From assembly GCA_010909165.1 (NCBI GenBank), contig MU008153.1:186001-250000 (forward strand): 64,000 nt of DNA. The letters run 5' to 3'. This stretch comes from Anthoceros angustus (Eukaryota > Streptophyta > Anthocerotopsida > Anthocerotales > Anthocerotaceae). The position numbers were made by a program, and so were the translations under genes. Every line of letters begins with the position of its first letter. The first letter of the stretch is position 1. This document shows, piece after piece, positions 45,542 through 57,255 of this stretch. The notes under the pieces are model-generated. The model did not search any database. It was given only the letters and a program-made list of their open reading frames with translations, and had not been told where the DNA came from.

Positions 45542-46569
45542 CTTCTACCACACTCCAGCTCAAATCCTTCAACCAAACGAACCAAACCCGACGTCACACT
45601 TCCTTCCTTCCTTCCAAACCCGATGTCACGCTCCCGCCTCAATCCTGCCGGGATTCCACACGCCCCCGGGCCTCCATCCACAATACCCTAGCTGCCGCAG
45701 GGCTCCAGAAAGCTTCTTGTTACTACCAGACAAAGGTAGCCGACAGATCCGCAGCCGCCGGAGCAAGCCCTGGCAGCAGCCAATGAGAAACCCTTGCCCG
45801 GCCGGACAGAGATCCTCCCTTTCCTTACCTCCAGGTAGACAGAAAGGCGTCCTCGCATAGGACAGCAAGTGCCTTGTGACAAGAGCACAGCCACAGCAGC
45901 AGCCGCAGCAGCAGCAGCTCAGCAAAATCTCTCAACCACCAGAAAGAAAACCGGACCATCAGGTCAGCAAAGCCCGCATTCTGGCCACAGCTCCAGTTGC
46001 CATCTCCGTGTCCCTACTCCCGACCCCGCCAGCTGCAGTAGTCAAATCCCTCGTGCTGCCTTGAATGCCTCCCCGACCTGGTCCCAGATTCCGCCGGACA
46101 TGCAGCGGACACACGCGCGCGCTTCCCACAGGCGGGCTGTACCAGCAGCAGAGCGCGGCGAGAATGATTCCCGAGCCTGCCGCCGACCCTAGCCCGGCGG
46201 GGCCGGCTCGAGGCTCGGTACGGGCAGCGGGCAGCCCCGCAGCTGCCCGGGAGGCAGCGGGCAGGGCCCCGGGCAGGTCGAGGCGATAATAAAACAAGCC
46301 CAAACTGGACGCGTGTAGCCCACTGGTAGATCTGAAGGACTGTCTGACTGATTGTGTCTAATAAGAGTTTGTGACTCGAGGTGAGTGAAGGGAGTGAGAG
46401 GTTCTGATGAGAGCGTGTTTGTTTGTGTGAGAAGAGAGGGTTTGGGGAAGGAAGCGAGAGCGCGGGGGGTACCTAGGGTTAGACGCATGTGTCGGATGTG
46501 GTATGTGATAGAGTCACGCTAGTCGCGGCGCGGCAGGCCAGGCCAGGCCACACCGACGACTGACCACCC
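45542..46569. promoter_or_regulatory. Divergent intergenic region between the ZIP and bromodomain genes
   Basis: This 1,028-bp GC-rich region separates the two ATGs, which point away from each other. It must contain both promoters and 5' leaders. A CAG-rich run at about 45,890-45,920 gives poly-Gln-like frames. A GA-rich zone lies at about 46,375-46,470. No TATA element was recognised. Confidence 0.55.
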
Positions 46570-49500
46570 ATGCCCGCCCCAGCCCCATCCATGGCGGACA
46601 AGGACAAGGACAAGAAGAAGCTGAAGCTCATTCTGAAGCTCCCGCGTTCCACCTCCTCTTCCTCCTCTTCCGCCGCCGCTGCGGCAGCGGCAGCGGCGGC
46701 TCCAGCCGCCCTGCTGCGCGGCAGGCGCCCGCCGCATCCTCCAGGCCGGTGCCATCCACTCCCGGCGCCGGGGCCAGGGCTGGGGCTGGGGCTGGGGCCT
46801 GCATTCGGGCAGGCGGGACGGCGGGCCCCTGGCCGCGCCCGCGCCTGCCCCGGCCCTATCCGCCAGGCTGACCAGGGTTACGGGTCCCCGCCGCCGCCGC
46901 AGCAGCAACACCAGCCGCAGCAGCAGCCACAGCAGGCGCAGCAGCATGGTGGGCTGGGATGGCAGGGGACGGGATCCGGGGTGAGGACGGACCCGGGGGG
47001 CGCGGCGGCGGGGCCGCGGTTCGCCCCGGGCTCGGAGAATGAACATGCGGACGAGGGCGGGGACGGGGACGGGCTGCCCACACCGCCCAAGAAGCGCAAG
47101 TTCAAGACGGTGGCTGAGAGCAGCGCCAGATCTGGACCCGCGAGCTCCCCGGGCTCGCCGGACGAGTGGGCCAAGCCGCAGGGGCTGCCGCCCACGGCCG
47201 GATCTACTCTGCCTCCTCTTGCCAAGAAGCCGGCGCTGCTGACTAGAGTGAGTTGGACGCTTCCGAGTGTGATCTGCAGCTGCCGCGGCCAAGGCCAGTC
47301 CCAGGATGTCCTTAGCATGTTTTGAAGCCATGTGGGTCGTCCGGGCTGGGTGTCTGGAGGTTGTGGGTTGGTTTCTTGACCTAGCTCACGATGGGTTCTG
47401 CCTGGGCTTGGCTTGGTGCAGAAGGGCGAGAAGCCGGGTGACGGTTCGGAGACGGAATCGCTACCTGCTTCCAGTAGGTTGCCGGATTTGCTGCCTTCGT
47501 CGTCGTCGCATGCGTTTGTTCTGCGAGTTGGAGGGAAAATGTTTCCAATAGGGTTATCTGGCTAACGACTTTCTCCTCGCGTCTGCAGGTGGGCACGCAT
47601 CTGATCCCTTGCCTGTCAAGGCCAATCTGGAAGGCCTTCTCGACAAACTGCAGAAGTCCGTCCCTCCCCTTCTCTGCTCCCCCTTCTCCCCCGTCTATCT
47701 TGTGGGCATGCTCCACTGGCACTTCTTTCTGTGGCAGAGCTTCTGTGCCGATCTGTGACATGTCTCTCATCTCAACATGCGTGGCTTATCAGGAAGGATA
47801 CGTATGGAGTGTTTGCCGAGCCCGTGGATCCTAGGATGGTATGAAAGCAGCCTCCATCTGCTTCACGTCTGTCTAGCCAGCGTATTCACAAATTGGAGGT
47901 CGCATGCTGTCCTTGAGTAGTCGACTACCACGTCTCTTACGTTTAGTGCTTTTGTCAGGTACCAGACTACTATGACGTCATTAAGAAACCGATGGACTTC
48001 GGGACCATTCGAAAGAAAGTATCCAAGGGGACCTACGCAGCCCTGGAACAGTTCGAGGTGGGTTTCTGGATTTGTGCTTCGGCTCTGCTTGGTAAAAGTG
48101 CCCGTCTTTTAGACGGCCACTAACTTGAGGGAGGCCATCATGTTGCAGGCAGATATTATGTTGATCTGCAGCAATGCGATGCGGTATAATGCACCCAACA
48201 CGGTTTATTACAAGCAGGTGTGGTTACTCATTTGTTACTATGCTGCGTTGCTGTGTTTTAACCGTCATTGTTGTTAGCCGTTAGAAAGTAACCCCTGCTT
48301 GGATGTATTTGCTTGTGTAATTTCTCAGGCGAGGGCCATTCAAGACATGGCACGCAAGGCGATTCCTGTGCTAAGGCAACCTGGAAGTGATGGTGAGCGG
48401 AAGGTGCCAGCCAAGTTGAAGTCTAGCCCTGCTGCGAAGAAGTCTGGGAAAAAGGCTCCAATAGGGAAATCCCGTTTCGACCCTGCTGGATCTGACTACA
48501 CGTCGGGGGCCACCTTAGCTTCAGATGGGGATGCCAGAGTAGCCTCTGAACGCTCAGGTAGTGCTGGTGGGGAAGATTCAGAAGCTCAAGTTGGAGCATG
48601 GGGAGGTGTATCTCAGGGTGGAACTTTGGATACTGGAGGCACTTGGATACAAGAAGAGCTAGCAGGTATTCTATCAGACCACCAAGCTTGGCTTATCATA
48701 TGCTTGGACGGAATTACACAGAACTTGTTAGTTCATGTTTTTTCGTCAGTTTCAGCCATGGACCACACCCGTCCTACCGTTTTCAGCAGCAGTCCGTGAA
48801 TTTATAGGAAGATTGGCTTGCAGGAACAGCTCTTAAGCCAATGTCTATGAAAGATGGGAGGCGTCCCTTGTCCACTGAGGAGTACCATCGGAGCTCCTAC
48901 AAGTCTCGGAAGCTTCCGGCTCATGGGCAGGGTCCAGTGCTAGCTGCGGTTGGTGGGGAACTTCAGCAGCTTTTATCTGTAAGTTGTGGGTACAAAATCA
49001 TTCAACTACTTGAGCACATATCAGTGAAGCTGTGCAGTGTTTAACTGGGGTCATCTGGCATGCAGGTTGGACCTCAACAAGAATACGCTTATGCTCGGAG
49101 TCTTGCTTGTTTTAGTGCGAATCTGGGTCCTGCTGCCTGGAAGTTTGCTGCAAGGAAGATACAAAAGGTTTTGGCACCACATGTCTCTTTCGGACCGGGA
49201 TGGGTAGAGCAACCAAATGGGTTCCATCGCCCGTCTTCAGTGCCTACTGGGTATGGTCAAGGTGCATTGTTGGCAAAGACGTTGGTGGCAGAACAGCATA
49301 AGCCTCCTGTTCAGCCAGCCCCAACAGCAAGGCTGTCTCAGATTGCACCCGTAGGACCTTCTGTCCAAGGTCCACCTGCTTTGAGTGTTCCACCGCCTGC
49401 TTTGAGTGGTTCGTCTCTATCTGGTCCTCTGCTATCCAGTGCTGTCCCATATGATCATGTGAAGGCTGCGGTTCCAGTTAAACCGGTGGAACCTTTGGTA

Positions 49501-51171
49501 AGGCCAGGCACTTCTTCAGTTTCAGGGAATTATGGTTCTTCAAAGCCTCAAGCAGACCCATTGTCGAGACCAAGGGATGGGAAGGTTTTCATGCCACCCC
49601 AGGGTTTTGGCACATTCTCCATGGCCGCCCCAACAGCTATGTTGGAGAAGAGTGCAGTGGTGCCTCAAGTTTTGAGTAAACAGCTACCTAGCTCTGTGGG
49701 TGCAGATAGCTATCGGCCAACTCTTTCTGGTGACAGTGGAGCTGAGGAATCCAGAAGTGTGTCTGGTGGGTTTGGTCATTTCGAATTTAGTTTAGATGCT
49801 GCAGCCGTTCCATTGAAGGGTTTAACCACTGTGTTTTCCAAGGATGGACTTATTGCTGCCCCTAGTTCTACCGGGAAGTCTTCTGATGACAGGAACAGTA
49901 AGGGAGGGAGTAGATCCTCCACCCAATCAAGATCCAGCAGCAGTTTAGATGGCCAGGCTGGTGCTTCTGGCCTGGATGGAGTAATTTCTGGCCCAGATGG
50001 ATCAGTTATGCAGGCAGGTATAGACAAGGGGTGCAAAGAGGAAAGTCAGCCCAGATCTAAAATGCAACTCTCTGCGAAGCAGAGTTTGAGCCAGAATTCA
50101 GATGAAGCAGGTTGTACAGCAGTTGGCGTTGGTGCCCTCCAACCTGAGGATAAGCTCGTAGCCGGAAGCAGGGGTCCTGGTTCTTGGGTGAAACTACAAC
50201 CCGGTCCCTGCATGCAGGACCAGGGCACTTCCAGGGATCGAGCAACTGCTGTGCTTGCAACAGGGACGCCAGGTGTTGAAAATGGTTTCACTGGTGCACA
50301 TGTCGTTCCTCTGTCTTTGTTGCCAACCATCATGGGTGTTCCCAATGGTGCTGCTCCGGGTGTGGATGAGTATGCCCTCAAGGCTTGGGCCCAAGCGCAA
50401 GCTCAAGTCCATGCAATGAATCTACTGCAGCAAGCTGACCCAAAGACGCGAGCTGCCATTCAGGCACAACTAGCAGCTGGATGGCAACCTCTGCCTGTGA
50501 ATTTACAGTCTCATTATGTGCAACAACAATTGAATGGTGCATCCTCATTTGTGCAACCTACTCAACTTAACCGGACATACCCAGTTACAGCACCTAATGT
50601 GGGGTCGTCTCAGTTAGGACACACAGTTGGGTCTGTCTCTCAGTCTCCAGATGCAAGAGACCTTCCTGTCGGAAGTGGTCGGCATGGAAGTGTATCTCAA
50701 CTAGGTTACACTGGGAATGGCAGATTGCCGCAGCCAAATGTTTCCATGATGGTTCTCAACAATGTTCCCCAGCAGACAGGGCAGTTGGTCAGCGGCAGAC
50801 CTCCTGATATGCCCCGAAACCCTGATATGAACACCCCTTTCTTAGGTAATAGAACTGTGGCATCGCAGTCCTTGCCCCACATGCAGGTTTCTAACCCTTA
50901 TTCTTCTACTCCACATCCATCAGGCAGGAATCTTATACCTCTCCAACAACAGCCTCCAGCACAGAATTCAGGTAACACGAATGCCACTCCATCTCAACGT
51001 TATGCTCCAACTCACAGTTCAAGTAGCAACTCGGGTACCTCCTCTCGGCCCATGCCGCCTGACTTGAATATTTGCTTTCAGCCTCCTCAATCTCCAACAA
51101 CTCCCAAGACATCGCCAGGTCCAAGGATGCTGGTTGATTCACAACAGCCAGACTTGGCTCTGCAGTTGTAA
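46570..51171 (+). CDS. Bromodomain protein, BRD7/BRD9-like (plant BRD1/2/13 type, predicted SWI/SNF subunit), nine exons
   Basis: Exons are 46,570-47,247, 47,422-47,473, 47,589-47,655, 47,793-47,838, 47,959-48,057, 48,149-48,217, 48,329-48,665, 48,824-48,978 and 49,066-51,171, giving 1,202 aa. A second ATG at 46,591 (MADKDKDKKK) is also plausible. The N-terminus has Ala/Pro/Gln-rich tracts and a basic PPKKRKFK nuclear signal. The bromodomain (about 249-350) reads PLPVKANLEGLLDKLQKKDTYG..., PDYYDVIKKPMDFGTIRKKV and ICSNAMRYNAPNTVYYKQA, with the acetyl-lysine-binding Asn at about 328. A conserved plant block follows (EYAYARSLACFSANLGPAAWKFAARKI, then FGPGWV). A long Ser/Gln/Pro-rich tail ends VDSQQPDLALQL, the signature end of Arabidopsis BRD1/2/13 relatives. 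Those are subunits of BRM-type SWI/SNF (BAS) remodellers. It should read acetylated histones in the nucleus. Confidence 0.93.
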
Positions 51172-51446
51172 TATACCACTGTCCTGAAAAAATTTTGCTG
51201 TAATATGTAGGCCTAAAATGTCTCTGCCTTGTACCAGTAAAAAATTCTACTTAATATCCTTTAAAACGAGATACAAATCCTGTGTGTCGGGAATATTCTG
51301 GAAGAGGTAATAACCCGAGCGTTGGCCTCGGAGGGGAAAAAGTTAATCCCCAATATGGTTAGCGATCTCCTTACGTCCTACGTATCGTCCTTGGCCGCTG
51401 CCGCAATCTGAGTGGCAATGTATGGTCGAAAATTGGAACAACTACT

Positions 51447-53665
51447 CTACGAATTTTTGTCGTAACCATCAAATGAACCTCGCTCCTGAAGCAGTTGTTT
51501 GGCCCTCTCCAACACTGCGAAAAAGATGGAGCCTCCAATACCAATCCACATGACTCTCGGGCCAATTCCCTGCACCAAAAAACCCTTGGGCGTTTACAAA
51601 CCAACAACAACGCATACATAGGGTGCAAATGAACCTTAAAACTCCAAATTCACCTTAAGCAAAGCGCCTGCTCCCTCTTCTTTCACTATCTCCGACACGC
51701 AATGCTGAATTCCCCTGTAGTACCCTCGAGATCCCTGTATGAACCATGATCTTGTGATCAGCACCTGGTATGCACAGAGTCACTGAACTCTGACGCAAAG
51801 AACACTATCCGACGCAATCATCTCTCTGACCTGAACCATTAATCGAGTCTTGATAACGTCAAGAGGCGTTGTGACTGCACCGGTAATAGCACCTGCAAGA
51901 CAATAGCACCTCCAATCATTGAAACTAGAAACATACACCTATTCGTCATGAGGCCAGATCTACATACGGCTTCTGCAATGGCTATTAGATTGCAAAACTT
52001 GCTATGTGCACCTGACACAGCTCCAACAACTGCCACTTCTGGATCCCTTAGTTCCCTTTTGACCTGCGTGCCACCATGGTTTTCAAGCCTGATCAAAGTT
52101 CGACAAAAGGAACAGGTGGTCAAAACGTTGTTGGTACTTACCGTTCTTTTCAGTGCTAATTTCATCTGCTCATAAATGCAGAATTGTAAGGCGTCAAATG
52201 GCAAGTCCCTCAACAGAAAGGCTCCAAATCCCTGGAAAGTACAGATCAATGAGCTGAAACCAAAACCATGGCACATGAACCTAGTTTGTCAGGCTTCCAC
52301 AGGTACATACCGCATATAGACCTCGAACTCCCTCCCTTTTAACAATCTGCTGAACTGCTGTAACAGCCGAGTTGAACTGTCCTGTTTGAATTCTTTGCTT
52401 GATGACCTACAGCAGGTAAACTATGGCCAACTTACTGCAGGATTTCGGAGTCTGAATACAAATTAGGACTTCCAGGAAGTGATATCTTACCTCTGTGGGT
52501 ACCCGGACAAGGGAAGCTGCAGCACCACCTGCTGCTCCAGCAGCCTGTTTATGGGCGGATGGATAGCAACAGCTTTAGTAAAAGTCACCCGAAGACTGAA
52601 ATATGAATCTAAGGCAACTCCCCGACCTAAGCTGCTTTTGATACTCAACAATGTGACGGAAACAGCTTGGCGTACCAGATGGGCAACAGGGCTCAGGTGA
52701 TCTGGAAGAATCTCCAAAAATTTGCGCTTCAGAGGCTCGTAAACACCAACAAAAATGGCTGAAGCTCTGTTATCACAGACAGGGCTGGCTGTTAGTCAAT
52801 GCACAGGTTTTCAGAAACTGCAGGCAGACGGAACTTTCACAAGGTTGACATCACTTAGCAGGTTTTGGATGCACTAAGCAACGCTATTTTTCAGCAGCAG
52901 GAATACCAGAGAAATGCACAGAAGCAATCTTTGAAGAGTTACACACGGTAGGACTCCAGCAAGATTGCCTTGAAGACCAGAGTACAATCCCTTGAATTGA
53001 ATTTTTCCTCCAGCTCGAGCCGCCTGCACAACATCAAGTCTTTCCAAATCAACACCCCCTGAAACGGAGAAAGAACCACATTGGGATATCGTCAAAGCTT
53101 CTGTAAAAGGGTGCAGACCTGCAGGCGTGTCTTGATTGTATCAATAGGGTAAAGAGCTGTCTCGACTACTACACCAGCGGTAGCTCCTGCAACCGCTCCT
53201 TCTGTTCCCATACAGTCAAATCTCATGCATCAAATCATACAATAATGCCATCACACATTATCAGTGACACAACAAGAGCTCGACTAGTCCCAGATCACGA
53301 AATGCAAGCTCACCCAAGACAAGCCTGAAGAAGTTCGGGGGCTTCTGCCGTTCTTCAGCAGCAGTCAGTGAAACCAGTTGCACACTGGAAGTCCCTTGCC
53401 GTGTCTTTTTCCGCCGTCTCGTAACGTACCCATCTCTACCCGCCTAGAAGACCACAAGACCGCAAAAAAATGCATCAGAACAGGGACACGGACACTGACA
53501 GAACCCCGTAAGCTGAACAGCTGAGAACAGAGACTCCGTCGGGCTCACATCACCGGGGGAGCTCAAAACAGCCATGGAATGCGTCTCATGCGTTCCAAAG
53601 TGGAAATCCCCCAACTTCCCGTCTCGGCCACGGGAGTGCGAGATTCTGAGTAATGAAACCGCCAT
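51447..53665 (-). CDS. SAMC: S-adenosylmethionine carrier (mitochondrial carrier family, SAMC-like), 12 exons
   Basis: Exons (minus) are 53,549-53,665, 53,314-53,443, 53,119-53,201, 52,945-53,023, 52,676-52,764, 52,491-52,544, 52,311-52,406, 52,142-52,231, 52,012-52,063, 51,831-51,892, 51,654-51,734 and 51,447-51,569, giving 351 aa. All junctions are frame-consistent. Three carrier repeats each have the signature P-x-D/E-x-x-K/R: PIDTIKTRLQ, PTEVIKQRIQ and PLDVIKTRLM. SAMC-type strings include GGKIQFKGLYSGLQGNLAGVLP, LLRDLPFDALQFCIYEQ and GIGPRVMWIGIGGSIFF. Plant SAMCs exchange SAM for S-adenosylhomocysteine across the plastid envelope and mitochondrial inner membrane. About 75 N-terminal residues before the first repeat (Arg-rich, RRRKKTRQ) could be a presequence. 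The first junction (53,549/53,443) is the least certain. Confidence 0.93.
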
Positions 53666-53846
53666 GAACGCTGCACAGCGTACTGTAAAGTGGTAAGCGC
53701 AAAGTGGATCTGGAGCCGAGGCTGCAACTTTCAGCTGCGGGATTCAAGGCACCCCAGCTCTGCGGCTGCAGGCCTGTTCGGTGCGCGGGAACGGCGAAAC
53801 CCGGCGAAACCTCGTCCTGCCAGAAGGACTGCGCCGGAGCTCGGCT
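53666..53846. promoter_or_regulatory. Compact bidirectional promoter between SAMC and PIG-Y
   Basis: Only 181 bp separate the two divergent ATGs. The space must contain both transcription starts and leaders, so shared regulatory sequence is very likely. No TATA word was seen; the sequence is GC-rich on the PIG-Y side. Confidence 0.7.
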
Positions 53847-54246
53847 ATGGCAGCCGATTCCGGAGCGGCTCTCTTGCGCCTGCCGTCGTTCGTCAGCTAC
53901 AAGTCGGCGTCGCCTCCCTCGCCGCTGCGGGTTCTGCTGTGCGGCGCGGCGCTCATTCTGTCAGGAGTTCTGCTCTTCGTGCTCTTCCTGTACGCCGCGG
54001 TCATCTCCAAGCTTTTGCCGCCGTCGGGGATCTCCGTTCTGGACTCCATCCGTACCGACCGGTGCGTTTGCGTTTGCTATCACTCCTCCCAGCTCCTTGC
54101 ACTGCATGTCTTTGTTTGCAGCCCTGACAAGCCCTTGCTTTTCTTGTTGCAGCTACTATTACCTGCTGATTCCCTGTACCCTGCCGGTTCTCATGATGGC
54201 AATCTACTTCCACTGGTTGAGCATGAAGTTCTTCAAACACTCTTAG
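53847..54246 (+). CDS. PIGY: PIG-Y, small subunit of GPI-N-acetylglucosaminyltransferase, two exons
   Basis: Exons are 53,847-54,061 and 54,153-54,246 (phase 2), giving 102 aa. The open frame extends upstream to a GTG, but the first ATG is 53,847. It has two membrane helices: LRVLLCGAALILSGVLLFVLFL (about 28-50) and YYYLLIPCTLPVLMMAIYFHW (about 73-93). The linker KLLPPSGISVLDSIRTDR and the end WLSMKFFKHS match plant PIG-Y; the human protein ends with a similar basic W-x-x-x-K-L-F-R-H. PIG-Y supports the PIG-A catalytic complex that makes GlcNAc-PI on the ER, the first step of GPI-anchor synthesis. It is divergent from SAMC. Confidence 0.9.
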
Positions 54247-54730
54247 CTGGTGTGTGAAACAGTGGTGATTGTTCAAGGCTGGTGGTGCAAAGGAGCAGTC
54301 CATGGTATGAAGCAGCTTTTTGCTCACACCAATCTTCAGACGGCTTCTGCATGAGGAGCATGTTGCTTTAACTAGGCTGCCGAGGTTCTTCATCAGGAGC
54401 CAATGTTTCATCCCTGGAATTGCTCGATTTGGCTCCTGTATTGGTATGTGCTTATCCCTTCTCGGTATTTCAGCATCGATAGATCACCTCTTCTGTTCTT
54501 GACGAAGCGGTGGATTTGTGGAAACACTGTCAGTTTCGGAGTCCGGCCTACAATTCAGAGCACGTAAAGTGCCGAATGGCCATCTAGTGTTTCAGAGTCT
54601 GCGGTGATTCCGACATTAGGAATGACTAGCAAGTAAGTAAGAGTCTTCCTGCTGAGCGTGCGCTCGGCATCTAGAGCAAATTTCCGCTAATCATGTCCTT
54701 GCAAGCTCTTAGCTCCATCGAACTACAACC
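54247..54730. other. 3' flank of PIG-Y
   Basis: About 480 bp, probably 3' UTR and spacer. A minus-strand open frame of 136 codons at 54,001-54,411 overlaps the PIG-Y exon and is a shadow. Confidence 0.45.
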
Positions 54731-55228
54731 CTAGAACAATTCATCCAGGACGTGTTCACCCATAAATGTCCACCTATAAAGTTCCCCACAAAAGAAAGCC
54801 ACTTGACCTATAGCACCAGTACCTCGGAAACCGGTTAACTTCTTCTTTTTAGTCTTCCATTGCAATGGTGTGAGATCCTCACTGATATATAACTGAGTTG
54901 TCCGAAACAAAGACCTAGCCTTCATAACCTAGAGGCGATCATCCATAGAGTGAAAAGTCATAATCAATATGCGCTCCCTACCAGGATCCTTTCCAAACCC
55001 GAAGGCTCGAGGAACGACGACATCGACCTCTAGCCTATTGAGAAACTCCTTTCCAGCCACAAATGGTGCAACAATGTCATTACCAAGACTAGAAATTCTC
55101 AAGTTCAAAGCACGGCGAGCACGGTCCGCCGTCTCATAAACAACTTCCGATTCTGTGTTGCCACCAAGACAAGAAGGAGCAGGGGGATCATTAATCCCCA
55201 GGAGGTTTTTAAAAGTAAGCTTCTCCAA
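54731..55228 (-). pseudogene. Decayed ORF of unknown family with one in-frame amber stop
   Basis: On the minus strand one frame runs from 55,228 to 54,731, broken only by TAG at 54,929-54,931. It reads RRALNLRISSLGNDIV, VVVPRAFGFGKD, ILIMTFHSMDDRL-stop-VMKARSLFRTTQLYISEDLTPLQ. The pattern of a hydrophobic strand, then a 'D-x-x-x-V-x-K-A-R' helix, then 'IYISEDLTP' resembles RNA-binding ORF1 or pre-reverse-transcriptase regions of LINE-like elements. This is by analogy only. It may belong to the neighbouring mobile element. Confidence 0.4.
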
Positions 55229-55372
55229 ATATGTAGGTAAAATTTATTCCGTTGAAGTGAAATGATTTTCCAAATTTATGGTTTTCTCTTTTATGGTCCG
55301 TGAAAAAAACTTCATTTTGTAACCCTTGCTCCACCAACCTTCCCGTTATTTACAACAACATTTCATGGCATC

Positions 55373-55842
55373 GCTCCCTTGTTGTAGATAATGTTGTAAA
55401 ATTTTTTTCTCAAAATTTTTTCTTTATTTCTTCAAAACTCTTTAGTATTATTATTAATGACAAAATAGGACTGGAGGCCATATACAACCATGATAGATGA
55501 CGTGGCTCCCTTGTTGTAGATTAAATTGTAAAACCTTTTTCTCAAAATTTGTTCTTTATTTCTTCAAAAATCTTTATAATATATTATTATGATTATTCAT
55601 AAAATATGATTCGAGGCCATGTACAACAACATTTGATGACATGGCTTCCTTTCTTGTAGATTATGTTGTAAATTCTTTTTCTCAAAAATTTGTTCTTTAT
55701 TTCTTAAGAACTCTTTATTATTATTGATCACAAAAAATATGATTAAAGGTCATTTACAACAGCAAATTAATAACGCGGCTCCCTTATTTTAGATTACGCT
55801 GTAGAATATTTTTCTCAAAATTTGATATTTATTTCTTCAAAC

Positions 55843-55895
<53 letters not shown>

Positions 55896-55990
55896 TATTA
55901 TTATTATTATTATTCTAAAAACTATTATTAAAGTTCATTTTGTAACAGGGATCGATGAGGTGGCTCCCATGTTGTAGATCATGTTGTAAA
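55373..55990. repeat. Satellite-like tandem array, about 133-bp monomer, five copies
   Basis: Monomers begin with ggctcccttgttgtagat-type words at 55,373, 55,505, 55,644, 55,778 and 55,963. Spacings are 132, 139, 134 and 185 bp. Each has a gttgtaaa word, then tttttctcaaaattt and tctttatttcttcaaa. The fourth interval is enlarged by an ATT microsatellite. Copies are 75-85 percent alike by eye. Confidence 0.85.
55846..55914. repeat. (ATT)n microsatellite
   Basis: About 23 ATT units with one interruption (actatt). It sits within the fourth monomer of the tandem array. Confidence 0.97.
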
Positions 55991-56567
55991 GTGTAAGAGA
56001 CATCACAAGTCAAGAAAAGTTGAAAATTTGGTGGGTGGTAGGCGCGGTTGGGGAGGCGGGGGCGGTAGGGGAAAGAGGGGATGTATTTTGGTGGGGGATA
56101 ACTTTAAATGTGATGGGGGTTACTTTGGGATGAATGCGTCCATTCAAAAGTGCGGAGGTGTGCCACTCAGTACCATGCACTCGATTAATCCCAACTTACA
56201 GTGCACGTGCGTTATAAAGCAGACCCACTTTGCAGCATTTTTGCTTAATTTGCAATCTAGTTAAGCTGTCAGACTACAACCTCTCACTAATAACCTAGAT
56301 TACAAGGCAACCATATTGTAAATGGCATTGTTACTTAGGTTGCAAATGGCGTTGTAAACCGACTACTCGGATACCTTACTCGTCCGGTTTGCTGACCTGG
56401 CCGTCACGTTAACAACTCGATGATGTGGCGATCTCTCGTGACACGTTAGCAATTTTACAACCTAGTTAAACTGTCAGTCTACAAATGTATAGATGTCCGT
56501 TTTTACAACATGAGCGTATAAATTACGTTGTAAAATGCGTTGTAAAACACCTGCGATTCCTGTAGTG

Positions 56568-57255
56568 ATGCATGTCACATATTGTACATCAAAATGCAGT
56601 AGTTATTATTTTCGTAGAGTAAATGTAAAGGCGATTCCAAACCAACAAAGATGGTGATGGGAGGGGAATCTTCATGCAGTTTGCACACATAGATATGAGT
56701 GAATTCCTTTGACAAAACTTGGGCACTCATGAAGGGAGGTGGCCTACACGTTGCCAGCCAATTACATCGAGCAATTGACAAAGCACGTAAATATTCCAAT
56801 TTGCCAAAGATGGCCTCCTCCCCTTGTCGCACCTTCTATAGTTACCACGAGAGTGAATCGAAAGGGATGCAAAAACCAGGCCTTCTACAGTGCGCTTATT
56901 TGCCCACCACCGGCTTACTCTAGTGCCCATGGTACTGGAACATAAGCCTTCAGAATGGCCACACGCAGAAGGGAAACCAAGTGGCACGTGTGGCCAAACC
57001 GAGCGGTGGCCTAACTCACTAAGGTTCACCTCGGGTTGGAGAGCGCATCTCCAAGAATTTGACATCTTGAAGCTACCTTTTGATTGCAATGGGCAAGACG
57101 TGATTTTGTGCAATGAAGCAATAGAAAGCTCTCAGTCGGGGCGGCATTTTATCAACTTACTGTGTGGCTCAAAAATTCTCTACAAAAACACACTCGCACA
57201 GCTGTGGATTGAAAGACTCAAAATAAGTCAATTTGTCGTTTAGGGGTTAATCACT
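56568..57255. other. Unassigned stretch after the CACTA right end
   Basis: Open frames of 85-128 codons occur on both strands at about 56,575-57,243. None shows a recognisable domain. It may be transposon relic. Confidence 0.35.

Larger units (their letters stand above)
55310..56567. mobile_element. Second CACTA-like element, right end only (left end not found)
   Basis: The sequence ending at 56,567, read inward, is CACTACAGGAATCG, a typical CACTA terminus. As in the element at 9.0-12.5 kb, the preceding 1.2 kb is studded with TTTACAAC and GTTGTAAA words, with both orientations close to the end. The left boundary was not identified, so 55,310 marks only the first such word. No transposase was seen. 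Confidence 0.6.

Noticed and set aside
46519-47331. 270-codon minus-strand frame opposite the bromodomain gene's first exon
   Set aside because: It is Arg/Pro-rich, caused by GC-rich Ala/Pro/Gln codons on the plus strand. The plus-strand gene has conserved domains and splice sites.
55846-55914. Possible CRISPR or other spaced repeat array in 55.3-56.0 kb
   Set aside because: The context is a plant nuclear genome. The repeats are contiguous monomers with an ATT microsatellite, with no spacers.
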